Below, piece after piece: positions 45,545 to 57,947 of a DNA stretch of 64,000 nucleotides. The stretch comes from Artocarpus heterophyllus. Lineage: Eukaryota; Streptophyta; Magnoliopsida; Rosales; Moraceae. How positions within the stretch are numbered: position 1 is the stretch's first letter; each line of letters starts with the position of its first letter. Under the pieces are notes generated by a model. It had not been told where the DNA came from. It ran no database searches and saw nothing but the letters and a program-made list of their open reading frames with translations. The position numbers and the translations under genes are program-made. The stretch spans positions 8,839,512 through 8,903,511 of the forward strand of contig CM046350.1 of the NCBI GenBank assembly GCA_025403435.1, in the 5' to 3' direction.

Positions 45545-48500
45545 ATGCCACCAAGACGTCAAATGCAATCGTCTGAGCTGTCACAACCGGTTGAACATGC
45601 TCAAGAAGTTGAGCAACCGGAACCGATGGAACAAGCTCAAGAAGATGAGCAACTACAACATGCAACACAATCCCCGCCAGCTGCACCAGAAGTAAATAAT
45701 TGAGGACAAATTCTTCAAGCATTACAAAATGTGCAAAGACCTGTGGAGGTTCGTGATCCCGAACAACGACATCTAACTCTGTTGAAGGAGTTTATGAAGC
45801 AGAAACCACCCACATTTAGTGGAGAACCTAACCCGGTCATAGCAGAACAATGGCTAAAGGCAGTCAAAAAGAAGTTGGACACCTTGAGGATTCCACGGGA
45901 GTATTGGGTTAGCTTTTCAACATATATATTTGAGGGTAAAGCCGAAGAATGGTGGGATCTTCAGAAAGACGACTATGACGTGCCGAATCTTACATGGGAG
46001 CAGTTCGAAACCATTTTTCGCAACACCTATATTCCTCAGAGCCATAGGCAAGCAATGATGCGAGAATTTGAAAACCTGGTGCAGGGAGATACAACAGTTG
46101 TTGAATACCATGCTCGATTTATAGAATTGTCTCGCTACAATCCCGGGGCTGTATCGGATCCAATGGCGAGATGTGAAAAATTTAGAAATAACCTGAGGCC
46201 GAAAATCAGACAAATGATAGCTGCTGTTCCATCAACAGATTTTCTTGATCTTGTAGCTGCGGCACAGCGGGCAGAGACAGAACTAAATAACTCCTATGGA
46301 GAGTATAAGGGTTCTGGTGGGCGTCAAAGGAAAATAAGTAAGAAAGAGAAGTCACAAGGGCAAGTCATTCAGCATAGTGGAGTGACTATTGGTGGTTGAT
46401 CTTCTGGTAGTGGTCGTTTCCAACCGTATGCTTGTCATAACTGTGGACAAGTGGGACATCTGAGGAGAAATTGCCCTAACCACCCTACACAATCATCCTT
46501 TGCACCAAGGCCACAAGGAAGTCATTTTGGCTCCACTGTTTGGGGAGGGAGTCAAAATCGTGGAGCACCTCAGCAAAACACTCCAGCTTCCCAAGTCTCA
46601 GTAACTCAACCTCGAGGGTTCCAGCCTCAGTACAACTATCAACAGCGGCCACAGGGTTCCAATTTTTATGCTAATCAGAACTTCCAACCGACTCCACAAG
46701 GCTCAATGAATCAAAGGCCATATTTTTCTGGGAGAAATAATAATAAGGCTAGTAGTAGCCAAGGAAACCGAGGAAAAAGTGATAAAGGAAAAGCACCAGC
46801 ACAAGCTTATGCAATTACGGCTACAGCTGGACAAGCAAAACAGGCTGATCACTCAGTTGTAGACGGTATGATTCACGTGTCTCATTCTTGGGCTCATGTA
46901 TTATTTGACACTGGTGCCACTCATTCATTTATATCTATGTTATTTGCTTCCGTACTACAATTAGAAACTGAGACATGTAGTTCATCATTAACCCTTAGTA
47001 CACCAATGGGCGGGATAGCTGAAGTATCCATAATTTGTAAATCAGTGTGTATTGTTATAGGAGAACATAAACTATCGGCTGACCTATATATAATAACTAT
47101 GACAGAGTTTGATGTAATCTTAGGAATGGATTGGCTAACTAAATACCAGGCAATAGTAGATTGTCATAGGAAACGTGTCTCTTTATTCACCAAGAATGGA
47201 CAAGTCATCGAATTTCAGGCAAAAACAGGAACAGTGACACCAGCCCCGGTGCTAAAGGCTTGTATTGGAGGACGAAGGAATTTCACCAATCTTGGGACGA
47301 TCTTTGCTTCAAATGGAGAATTAAAGAAGAGTGACCTATCCTCTCACACTCCTGTGGTGGACGAATTTTCAGATGTTTTTCCAGATGAATTGCCCGGACT
47401 TCCGCCTAATAGAGAAATTGAGTTTGTCATCGACCTAACTCAAGGAGCAGCGCCTGTTTCTATTGCTCCGTATCGAATGGCACCTGCTGAGAAAGTGGAA
47501 TTGAGGAAGCAGTTGGACGAATTACTGGAAAAAGGATTTATTCGACCAAGTACATCACCTTGGGGAGCTCCAGTACTTTTTGTGAAGAAACATGACGGAT
47601 CGTTAAGGCTCTGTGTCGATTATCGCCAGCTTAATCGATTGACTATCAAGAACAAGTACCCTCTACCCCGAATTGATGAGTTGTTCGATCAGTTAGGAGG
47701 ATTTTGCTATTTCTCAAAGATTGACTTACGATCCGGATATCACCAACTGAAGATAAGAGAAGAGGACATTCCAAAGACAGCTTTTCGGACTCGCTACGGT
47801 CATTTTGAGTTTCTTGTCATGCCTTTCGGGTTGACTAATGCACCAGCGGCTTTCATGGACTTGATGAACCGTGTCTTTCGACCGTACTTAGATCAATTTA
47901 TCATTGTCTTCATAGATGATATCTTGATCTATTCTAAAAACGAAGAAGAACATGCTGAGCATTTGAGGATCGCTCTACAAACGTTGAGAGAACATGGTCT
48001 TTATGCAAAAAGAGAAAAATGTGATTTCTGGATGACGAAGGTCAAGTTCCTTGGACACGTTGTCTCTGAAGAAGGCATCTCAGTGGACCCCTCCAAAATT
48101 GAAGCAGTGCTAAATTGGGAACGACCAAAGAACGTGTCGGAGATTCGAAGTTTCCTCGGACTAGCTGGATACTATCGACGCTTCGTAGAGAATTTTTCAA
48201 AGATTGCTTCTCCATTAACAAAACTCACAAGGAAGAATGTCAAGTTCGTGTGGGATGATAAATGTGAAGAAGCATTTGAGGAACTGAAGCGAAGACTCAC
48301 TAGTGCACCTGTGCTAATCATACCTAACAACGAGGAGCCTTACACAGTATACACTGATGCCTCAGGAAACGGTTTGGGTTGTGTGTTAATGCAGCATGGA
48401 CGAGTAGTTGCCTACGCCTCACGCCAGTTGAAACCCCATGAGAGGAACTACCCCACACATGATCTTGAGTTAGCTGCTGTGGTTTTCGCACTCAAAATTT

Positions 48501-50242
48501 GGAGATGTTATCTATATGGCGCAAAGTTCGAGCTATATTCAGATCATCAAAGTCTGAAATATTTGTTTACTCAAAAGGATCTCAATCTAAGGCAACGAAG
48601 ATGGACTGAGTACATGGTGGACTATGACTTTAGTATCCAATATCATCCTGGAAAAGCAAATGCCGTGGCAGATGCTCTAAGTCGTAAGAACAACGGACGT
48701 ATAGCCAGTTTAGCATTGGAAGATTGGAGACGAGTCACCATCGCCGACTTCAACTTGCAATATTATGAAGATAACGAGAGAGCTTTCTTATTCAATGTGA
48801 TAGCAACTCCTACGTTAATTCAGAAAGTAAAACAAGGACAATGGCACGATGAAGGATTACGTAGGGTTTGGGAGCAAATACAAAATGGAGAACAACTGGA
48901 TGGATGGCAGATTGAGCCAGAAGGATTTTTACTTTACAAAGGAAGATTAGTTATTCCAGAGGATCCATATCTCAGGCATGCGGTGCTAGATGAGGCTCAC
49001 CGTTCAAAGTTTGCTATTCATCCTGGAAGCACAAAAATGTATATGGATCTAAAACGACAATACTGGTGGCGAGGAATGAAACGAGATGTAGCAACCTTTG
49101 TCTCTAAGTGCATGACGTGCCAACAGGTTAAAGCGGAACATCAAAAGCCTGGAGGCGAGTTGAGGAGCTTACCTATTCCAGAATGGAAGTGGGATCATGT
49201 GACAATGGACTTTGTTACCGGATTTCCTAAGACTCAAATAGGGCATGACGCCGTTTGGGTAATTGTAGATCGTTTAACTAAGACAGCCCACTTCATCCCA
49301 ATCAGAACTAGCTATAGTGTCTCAAAATTATGTCAATTATACGTGGAAAAGGTAGTGACATTGCATGGAGTGCCAATGTCAATAGTTTCTGATAGAGATA
49401 CACGTTTCACGTCGAAATTTTGGAGAGGATTGCAGAGGGCCTTGGGAACTCAATTGAATTTTAGTACAGCTTTTCATCCTCAAACAGATGGACAATCTGA
49501 ACGTGTCATTCAGATTCTCGAGGATATGCTTCGGGCTTGTGTGCTGGACTTTGGAACAAATTGGGCTGCACAGCTGCCATATGTTGAATTCGCATATAAC
49601 AACAGTTACCAAGCAAGTATTAGAATGGCTCCATATGAGGCCTTATATGGTAGACCTTGTAGATCTCCATTGTGTTGGGCTGAAAAGGAAGAGCGTCTTG
49701 AACTTGGGCCTCAGTTTATCAGAGAAACAACGGACAAGATCCAGATTATTCGCGAACGTCTTCAGACAGCTCAAAGTCGACAAAAGAGTTATGCAGATAA
49801 GAGGAGGCGACCTTTAGAGTTCATGATCGGAGACTTTGTGTTCTTAAAAGTGAAACCAAAACGAGGTGTATCTCGATTTGGTGTTAAAGGAAAGTTAGCA
49901 CCAAGGTATACAGGACCGTTTGAGATTGTGGAACGCATTGGCACGTTGGCATACCGTTTAGACCTACCACCACAATTGTCTCATGTACATAATGTGTTTC
50001 ATGTATCGATGTTGAGAAAGTATGAACCCGACCCTTCACATGTGATCATGTGGACAGATGTGCCGATTCAAGGAGATACGAATTATGAAGAAATTCCAGT
50101 TCAAATACTGGATCATGAAATAAAAATATTACGTCGTCGTGAAATTCCTTTGGTGAAAGTGATGTGGCAACACCATGATGTGGAGGAAGCCACATGGGAA
50201 CTTGAATCTGAAATGAGAGAAAAGTATCCACATTTGTTTTAA
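45545..50242 (+). pseudogene. gag-pol polyprotein of element C, two in-frame TGA codons
   Basis: A single frame of 1566 codons runs from ATG 45545 to TAA 50240-50242 and is broken only by TGA at 45701-45703 and 46397-46399. Domains in order: gag (about 45760-46290); zinc knuckle [14 protein letters not shown] (46433); aspartic protease [12 protein letters not shown] (about 46900); reverse transcriptase from PYRMAPAE (about 47470) with FIDDIL as the YxDD box; RNase H with TDASGNG, DLELAA and SDHQSL; integrase with the H-H-C-C finger (CMTCQQ) and catalytic D, D, E in MDFVTG, SDRDTRF and DGQSERVI; and a C-terminal chromodomain-like region ending [19 protein letters not shown]. The pol part after 46451 is open for 1263 codons. 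Both stops could come from methylated-CpG decay (CGA to TGA), an inference. No independent gag product is complete. Confidence 0.93.
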
Positions 50243-50287
50243 CATTGTAATCAGTGTAAGAAATTTCGAGGACGAAATTTTTTTTAT

Positions 50288-50300
50288 AGGAGGGGAGAGC
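50288..50300 (+). promoter_or_regulatory. Polypurine tract of element C
   Basis: AGGAGGGGAGAGC lies directly before the 3' LTR, the position where plus-strand DNA synthesis is primed in LTR retrotransposons. Confidence 0.9.
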
Positions 50301-53111
50301 TGTAACACCCGTATTTTTAACGGGCATGATTTTGTAAAATTTAATGAATAAAATGTGACTATTAAAAATTACTAAGTTGTTTATGATCATTAAAAAAAAA
50401 AAAATACCACTTTAGTATTTTCTTACCAAGTCTTCCTAAGAAACATTCAAAATTTACCAACACTTCTACCAATCTTGTCTCCCTAAATTATTGCTCAATT
50501 ATATAGCCTTCTTCTTATTTTGCTAAAGGTATCCGAAGGGGACATTGAATTATTTTCCCTCAATTCATAAAAGACATGAAGATATTTTCTCAACCACCTC
50601 TTTAATTATTTCCTTATCTTCTTCTATAATTCACTCCAATTGTCCCCTCAATTATGTTAGCATGATTTGCTAAAAATCTTCATGGGAGACAAGATGATAT
50701 TTTCCTTTAAGACTCTTTTGTTTCTTCTTACAACTTTCCCCCGTAAACATCCCATTCCTCTTAAGCATTTTGATATCTTTTTATTTAACTATCACCACCT
50801 TCTTCTCTAGTTCTCATTCTCTCCCTTTCTCACTTCAAATTTCTAACTAAAGACATAGAGCACAAAGCTCTCTTTGTGGCCAAGACAATTATAATTCCCA
50901 ACCATGATCGAGGCGGTTTTAGAGTTAATTCAAGCTTGATTGTTAACCCGAACTTTGGTGCTTTTCAAAGAAGTTTTGAGGTAGGTTTTCTTTAATCTAA
51001 ACTTAGTTTTTAGTATGTATTTTCTCCACGTTTAATGCATAATTTTCGTGTTCAAAATTCATGCAAATTTCTAGTTATGTTAACATGCATCCTTAAACAT
51101 TTATGAACAAAAACTTGAGTCTTGAGTTACAACCCACAACCAACTTTTATTTTGGTTTGATGACAATGTTAGAAACATGTTAGGAATGTTTAAAACCGGT
51201 TTCCATAACTTTAAGATTGATGTTCTAATGTTTTGAGCTTAAAGAGCAAATTTAAGCATGTTTTCATCATTATTTACAAGAAAGGCTAGAGATATAATTT
51301 GATAATGATTTTGGTATAAAACTCATGAGAATATGTTTATTCTGATTATATAATGCATGTTGCATATTTTGGAATGGTTTTGAGATTTTAAACAAGGATA
51401 ATATGCTTTAAGTTAAAGAAAAATTTGACATCCCATAAACTTTATAATACCTCTATGGGCAGTGGCTATTTCTTAAAATTCTGGAGTTAAATGAAAATGA
51501 ATTTTGTAAATTGGTTTGCATATTTAAAAAGTAGACATCCTAAGCTTTCCAATGAGCTATCATGACCCTAAATCGGAGTTGTTTTTTTTATTTCTATGAA
51601 TTTTTCAATTTTCGAATTAGAAACTAGTAAACCTGCCAGTGGTAATAAACCACCCGTCTATCTTAAGTAAACCACCTGTTAACCCGTGTGTTAATTGTAG
51701 ATAGTGAACCCGCCTTTTTACAAAAGTATACCACCAAGTTGCCATGGTATACTAGCTGTTAACTTGAACCAAAAACCCAATTTTGCTCACCTTCTAGTCT
51801 CTTAATGTCTTACAACCTTTCCAATACTATCCTAAATGATTTATGAATTCTTATTAGAGACTAAAACATAAAAATTGCTTGTATGTGTTTTATATTGCGT
51901 TTAAGATAAAAATTGTTTACTTGGTATTTAAAGAACAATTGCATAAAAATACTTTAATGGCACTAGTAGACGGGTTTACACATAATTCACTTATGAATGT
52001 GATTATACGTTGTGCTTTAGTTTTAATTGTCCTTATGCATGCCTTAGGGTCAAGGATGTGTGGAGCTAACGTTAATTAATTCCGAGAATAAAAGTTTGTT
52101 GTTAAGCTTTGAAGGTAGGGATTCTATTACTCATCTTTTGTGAGGTTTTGGTAAATTAAATTTGATTGTTTTATGTTGTAAAATATGTATATTGTATAGC
52201 GATAAATATAATGATTTGACATATGTTATAAATTGAGAAGCATGGTTAGGAAATTGACTCTATAAATATAAATTGAATACAAAGGAATAGTGAGATGTAA
52301 AAAGGGCGACGGTTACGTCCTTGGGCACGAATACCCTAAAAGGAAAAATAGGGGGAAGGTGATGACGCTTCCTTGGGTTGAAAGTCCCAGAACACACTGT
52401 ACAGGAATCGATTTGGTGAGGACTCGGGGCTTGATGTCCCCTCACCGGAACACCCTTGAAATGTTTATAGGGTGATCAAGTACGCCCATTTGGGTTTCGA
52501 TGAGTTGAGTGATACTCAATTTAACATGGATACCTAGGAACAATGATGATTGGTAATATTTGTATAAATGTGTAATTATGACACTTGGTAATGATTAACT
52601 ACGGTATCCATAAGATGTGATCATAATAAACCTCATAATCTGGAATATGATGTAACCTACTAACCATGCGGTTTTTAATGTGGTAATGGATAAACCATAA
52701 GGTGAGTCATGATTTCCCTACTGGGCATGTCGATGCTCATCCCTATCATATCTTCATATCTCAGGTGGAACTCAGTGCAACATATTTGAAGAGGAATAAG
52801 CGAAAACAATCTTGCTGTTTTCGTGTTAGAAGACCCTGTTTAATTACAACTTATCTACAACATGTAAGAGTTGTATTTTTTTTTTTTTATGGCTGTGTTA
52901 AGTTATTTGGGAATTGTACTATGGTGATGATGACTGTAATTATATATATTTGGTGCTACACTAAAAACTGTGGTTTGTATTTAAAACGTTTATTTTTATT
53001 TTTCTTGTTGTTTAAAGACCCATGGGCATTGTTTAATTGATTTAAATAATATAAAATTTAAAATTATTTTTATTTATTTAAAACTGTTAACCCCCACATA
53101 GGGGTGTTACA
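50301..53111 (+). mobile_element. 3' LTR of element C, 2811 bp
   Basis: It is a near-identical copy of 42585-45393. Differences seen by eye include G/A in GACATG(G/A)AGAT, T/C in CTCCA(T/C)G, A/T in GTTA(A/T)G, A/C in GATGA(A/C)AATG, A/G in CATGC(A/G)G, A/T in the T-run near 52877, and A/G in AACT(A/G)TGG. There are also one-base changes in an A-run and in CTCT(T)TGTGG. Confidence 0.97.
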
Positions 53112-53116
53112 GCTAC
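53112..53116. repeat. Target-site duplication GCTAC, right copy (element C)
   Basis: It follows the terminal TTACA of C's 3' LTR and matches 42580-42584. Confidence 0.95.
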
Positions 53117-53667
53117 CGACCCCGATGCGATGTACACTCTGTCCGAGGCGCTTCTCAGGCCCCCAAGGCTGCACCCTAAGCAGGATGCCATCTCGGACCA
53201 TGTATTACCTCGGGTCGGATTAATCTCACTCACGAACAGACTGCTACTCGCCACCATAGGCCAACAAACGGCAAATAACTCACCGTCTGATGGAATCCAA
53301 TCCATCGATAGGGGGACGTGACACTTGTCACCTACTACCTGACACGCCTTGATATGACACCCGGGTTGTGGGCGAAACCCACCTAACACCCGGTCCAAGT
53401 AGTAGCCTATAAATAGGATGTATTTATTGCATTCTAGAGAAAGAGACTCCTTCCCACCTAACAAGCTCCCATCCTCTGCCGAGCAACCCTTGTCTTAAGC
53501 ATCAGAGAGCCCTTGTCCTTTGACTGACGCCTTACTCTCTCACCTGCAAAGCATCCCTCCTCTTATTGTAGGTGCACCGAGCCAAACAGAGGTGAGCTGG
53601 GAAGAACTAGACCATGTGTAGCCGCATGTGGTGTTGATCTAACGTCAAATCATGGTAAGCATCAACA
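53117..53667 (+). mobile_element. Left LTR of element B, part 2
   Basis: It continues the LTR after the C insertion and ends ATCAACA at 53667. With part 1 it totals 640 bp against 612 bp for the right LTR. By eye roughly one base in ten differs, mostly transitions. A TATA box TATAAATA at 53408-53415 is followed by CATTCTAGAGA.AGAGACTCC, a likely LTR promoter and start region. The small frames here are shadows. Confidence 0.92.
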
Positions 53668-54797
53668 TTTTGGGGCTAGAAGGAGAGCATCCTACGCCTT
53701 CACTCAACACCAGCCACCTTAGCTTTGAGACTTGAGATAGTGATGCGAGGGAACGCTAGAGACGATGTTACCTGATAGGAAGGGTCGGGAGATGCAAGAA
53801 ATCTACAGCCGAACACGGGCAGGCCTCGGAGCCGCCCTTAGACCACAAGATCTTGGTCCAGGGGGCAGGGAAGCACAGCCAGAACCGAACAGGCTGAAGA
53901 CCTAGTTGCTCAGGATCCGATCTGAGAGCTCACAAATGCAGTTCAGATCCTAACTCAGCAGCTCACCCAACAGGCTTAATGCCAGGCCGCACCTGCCCTG
54001 CCACCTCTAGCCCCGGTTGACCAGGTCGGAGGTCGTGTAGAACGGGATGCGGTCAATCATAGAGAGACCAATTCCGAGCTCTCAAGAGGATCCACGCGTG
54101 GCACGTCAGCTAATAATCTATTAGTCCAAGAAGGCTGTCTTGGCCCTCAAGCAGCACGGGCACCATCTCTTTAAGGTTCCCGAGCCTTGGTATTTGACCG
54201 GCTCAGGCACCACGAGGAAGCACGTCGAAATCGCCAGCTTGGGGCCAGTGATCGCGTCAAGGGCAGAGTACCCTACAGGGTCGAACTGCCCAAAGACACG
54301 AACAGTCGCCAGTTCTGGGCGCTGCAGCGCCAAATCGACAAAATCTGAAATAATCGCTTCGGCCTAGACGAGGCAGGGGCGTTAGATTCGCCTTTCTCGA
54401 ACACTATAATGCGAGCCCCTATGCCGCCTTAGTTCAAAGTTCCACAGATCAGAGCCTATGACGGGACAGCAGATGCAGACGAGCATGTCGAACTATCCCG
54501 AGAGCACCATCTCCTCAAGAAGGTCGTCTCGGCCCTCAAGTAGCACGGGCACCATCTCTTCAAGGTTCTCGAGCCTCGGTATTAGACCAGCTCGAACACC
54601 ATGGGGAAGCACGTTGAAATCGCCAGCCCGGGGCCAGTGATCGCGTCAAGGGCGGAGTATCCTACAAGGTCAAACTGCCCGAAGACATGAACAGTCACCA
54701 GTTTTGGGCGCTGTAGCGCCAAATTGATGAAATCTAAAACAACCGCTTCGGCCTAGATGAGGCAGGGGCCTTAGATCCGCCTTTCCCGGACACCATA
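53668..54797 (+). other. Leader and gag start region of element B, decayed
   Basis: No primer-binding site with a clear tRNA match is recognised in TTTTGGGGCTAGAAGGAG just after the LTR. The rest shows fragments of gag-like coding sequence with many stops. A first copy of the gag start (ATGCGAGCCCCTATGCCGCC) lies at 54410. Confidence 0.5.
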
Positions 54798-54905
54798 ATG
54801 CGAGCCCCTATGCCGCCTAAGTTCAAAGTTTCACATATCAAAGCCTATGACGGGACAACGGATGCGGACAAGCATGTCAAACTATTTCGGGGGCACATGC
54901 TCCTC
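54128..54905 (+). repeat. Tandem duplication of 389 bp within gag of element B
   Basis: AAGAAGG(C/T).GTCT(T/C)GGCCCTCAAG at 54128 recurs at 54517. The homology continues through ATGCGAGCCCCTATGCCGCC (54410 and 54798) to CAT.CTCCT(C) (about 54515 and 54904). The copies differ at scattered sites, so the duplication is not recent. Confidence 0.85.
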
Positions 54906-55203
54906 CAAAACGCTAGTGACGCAACAATGTGCAAAGCCTTTTCGCTGAACCTGACCGGACCTGCTCAGCAATGGTTCTGAAGGCTCGAACCATCATCAAT
55001 CTCTCTTTTTTGACAGCTTGTCGACTCTTTCTTGGCAGCCTTCTCAACGACGAAAACACAGAAAAAGGAAATTACATATCTGTATGCCGTCAAACAAGGA
55101 GACGACAACATCCGAGACTATATTAACCGGTTTACCCAGGCAACATTGGAGCTCAAACACGTCGAAGACGAGACCCTCAAGCATATTTTTATAGGGGGCC
55201 TCT
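54798..55203 (+). pseudogene. gag fragment of element B
   Basis: In one frame, PPKFKVSHIKAYDGTTDADK leads to LTGPAQQWF and then IRDYINRF and DETLKHIFIGGL. This is the core of the plant retrotransposon gag domain, with the W of the QQWF motif. Stops fall at 54978-54980, near 55014 and at 55201-55203. It is fused in the same frame to the RNase H region that follows, with no protease or reverse transcriptase between. Confidence 0.8.
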
Positions 55204-55907
55204 AAGATGAAAAATTGAGTTGGTCGGTGGAGCTATGCCAGTATGATGTGCATTATGTGCCGAGGGCAGCCATAAAAGCCTAAGCCTTGGCCGACTTCAT
55301 TGCTGAATTCACGGATGCCGAACAGGCCACACCGTTGGATGAGAAGGCTCCCCTGGACACGTCGGATGCTCCTGGCTACAGCGAGGAGTGCACCACCTTG
55401 GCATCAGAATGGAGGCTCTATGTTGATGGATCTTCATGTATCAATGGATTAGGTTCTGGGCTGATTTTAATAAGCCCAGACGAATACAAGGTGATCTACG
55501 GCCTCCGATTTGATTTCAAGGCCTCCAACAATGAAGCAGAATACGAAGCACTTTTGGTTGGACTCCGGATCGCTATAGATCTCAGGGTAGACCGTATAAT
55601 CATCCACAGTGACTCTATGCTCGTTGTTCAGCAAGTTACCAGAGGATTCTAGGCCCGAGCGGATTCAATGGCCACATATTTACAAGAAGTCAAACAAATG
55701 CTTAGACAATTCAAATCCTACTCTTTTAAGCAGATCCCCCAGTCAGAGAACTCAGAAACCGACGCCCTTGCTCGGCTAGCCTCGGGCCTTAGCGATAGCA
55801 ATCTTACCTCGGTCCCCATCAAAAGACTTACTGGGCCGAGTATTCTCAAGGAGATTGCAAATGTAGCCGAGGAACTCGAGACCACATGGATGGACCCGAT
55901 CATCTGA
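55204..55907 (+). pseudogene. RNase H domain of element B, fused after gag
   Basis: The frame continues from gag without a shift. It opens with LCQYDVHYVPR, the linker normally found after the RT-RNase H block. It then shows an RNase H with the catalytic acids in YVDGSS, NNEAEYEALL, IHSDSM and ETDALARLAS. This additional RNase H is characteristic of Tat elements. Stops lie at 55281-55283, 55650-55652 and 55905-55907. The jump from gag to this linker near 55205 marks the internal deletion. Confidence 0.82.
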
Positions 55908-55908
55908 T

Positions 55909-55913
55909 ACCTA
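55909..55913. repeat. Target-site duplication ACCTA, left copy (element D)
   Basis: ACCTA precedes TGTTGGAAAC. The same five bases follow the element at 57948-57952. Confidence 0.9.
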
Positions 55914-57947
55914 TGTTGGAAACAAAGTACGCAGCGGAATTTTTAAAAATTTTTCATCAGAGTATTTTCTAAAATACAAGTTTGACATGTTATATGTATA
56001 AATTAAACAGATCTTACTAACCTCAGTGTGCCGAAGAACCTCCGCGACCTGTGTAGAGAAGTAACGTTCCAGAAGAGCCTCAACCAACTGGTCTTCTTTG
56101 CTATTCTCTATCCACAACCGGAGTGAGTGTGGGCTCACATGTACAACTCTTCCACCGGTGACTCTCCTTCCAACCAACAGAGAGAACCCAAAGCTAGTGT
56201 TCGTGATTTGTGAACAAAAGCTCTCAGGGAGTTTTCAGATGCTCACTAGAAGAGTATCACTCTTAATCTCTCAAATTGATCTGAGTAAATCATTAGACTC
56301 ACTCCCTTTTTATACCTATTAGTCCTAGGGTCAGTCCATATCAGATTAGGTCTCAAAAAATCAAAACAGAATCAAGTTCGGATCAATATCTGATAAGATA
56401 CGCGTGAAAACGCGTAATCTTATCTCCGTTGATAGGCAGGCCGAACTGTCTGATAGGCAGGCGGATCAGGCCAATTCGGCAGGCCAAACACGTCATCCGG
56501 CAGGCCGAACTGCCGAGAAAAAATCTCCGCGAATCTTTTATTTTCCACCCGAGATTCTAAAGGATAAAGTCTCAGTTTTGATTCAAATAGCCCAATAGAA
56601 AAGATATCTGATCAAAACAAACTTTATCAAGATAATCTCTAAGAAAATAAATCAATTCACAATAATTCTACAAGTTTATCTTGTTCTAATTGTCCAAAAT
56701 TAAAACAACCGATAAACAGACAAGAATTACCCGAACGCAATAATTCAACAAGTTCATCTTGAACTAATTTTCTTACATAATTAATTCAACCGATAAACAG
56801 ACATGAATTATTTGATTCTTATAAATTTTAAACCAATCTGATAAATCCGACATAAGTCACCAATTATTGAAAAAACACGCCATGTCGTTACAGGATTTTG
56901 TGAGCTAGCAAAGGGGACCAAAATGGACCTATAAAGTTCAAGCTCATGATAATTATGAAACCCAATATCCCAGATATACATTTCACAATTATCAACTCCA
57001 ACGCTACTCCACTAAAAGCTTAGAGCTGCACTCTCGAACTTTACAGAATTACGAAGCTCGTGTAGCTAAGTCTCCATGACATATCATAGTGTATCGCATC
57101 CCCATATGATCATCCATAATCGGCTTAAGGACAAGTTCTGTCTTACCTTCCCGATTATTTTTATCTTACATTCCATTGTCTCACCATTAGAAAACTTACC
57201 ATCCAAAGATAGTATACCATTCGGTTACACCTATGTATCCAAATGGTTGAGCGCTCCAGTTTTCCAATTACAAGACAACGCATATAAGAGGATATCATTA
57301 CTCCTAAAGAGGAGCTATGGATTCCATATCTATGAATAACAAGTCTACGCTATCAAGAGTCATGCCTCCAACGTACCGGCATGCATGCCACTATAGAGAT
57401 GTGGGAGTCACCCATTGGTACATCAAAAGACACAAGTCGAGACAACGGGCCCATTATTCATCTCAGGATTAAGATACAATACAAATGATTGTCTAAAGTG
57501 AATCGATTTGCCGAGACAGAATTATTAATCCAAATCAATTCACTTTATGTCCCGATCCAACACATCGTCACCTATGACAACGTGCCAATGTTTCTATTCA
57601 TGGAGTCCAACTCCGATGGTCAAGACAAACCATCTCCCAAAAAGGATATAGACAACATAACAATCTTTACATGAATAAAGCGCCCAACTTTATTCCCTCG
57701 ATTGCGGATCATATGTTTTAGACCATCACCTTAAGAATCGTGTCTACCGCATAATCATCCCATCATATGCCCAATTCTTAAGGTTTAGACTGACAGTCTC
57801 AGACTACTGTTTGCTTATCATACATTCAACAAATATGAACGTAAAGAGGACAATATTTGGTATATATAAATGAATAAATTCTTTATTGATAAAAATGTCT
57901 CCAAAAACGTATTACATTTTTACTCCTTAGAGCATACATGTCTAACA
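55914..57947 (-). mobile_element. Element D: solo LTR, Copia-like, 2034 bp
   Basis: It starts TGTTGGAAACAAAG and ends ATGTCTAACA, with matching ACCTA on both sides and no coding domains or second LTR. It is therefore a solo LTR left by recombination between two LTRs. On the minus strand a TATA box TATAAAAAG lies near 56310-56320, followed by a leader-like region. In that orientation the LTR begins TGTTAGACATGTATGCTCTAAGG and ends TTCCGCTGCGTACTTTG..CCAACA. These ends resemble LTRs of the Angela/Copia type; that assignment is from memory of end motifs. The small frames inside are not genes. Confidence 0.85.

Larger units (their letters stand above)
42585..53111 (+). mobile_element. Element C: complete Ty3/Gypsy chromovirus, Tekay/Del-like, 10.5 kb
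   Basis: Full structure: LTR, primer-binding site, gag-pol, polypurine tract, LTR, flanked by GCTAC. The domain order protease, RT, RNase H, integrase, and a chromodomain-like C-terminus, define a Ty3/Gypsy chromovirus. Long (2.8 kb) LTRs and the C-terminal motif EEATWELE suggest the Tekay/Del lineage. It sits inside the left LTR of element B in the same orientation. By eye the two LTRs differ at about seven substitutions plus about two length changes, so insertion was recent compared with B. Confidence 0.95.

Noticed and set aside
46451..46520. Starting pol of element C at the ATG at 46451
   Set aside because: The zinc knuckle begins upstream (46433) in the same frame, so 46451 is only the first ATG after the TGA, not the true start.
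53087..53464. 125-codon minus-strand frame and its relative at 62966-63388
   Set aside because: Both lie in the two LTRs of element B. Stops differ between copies and no domain is visible.
57000..57700. Frames of 60-90 codons within solo LTR D
   Set aside because: No domain; they lie inside an LTR whose ends and target duplications are defined.
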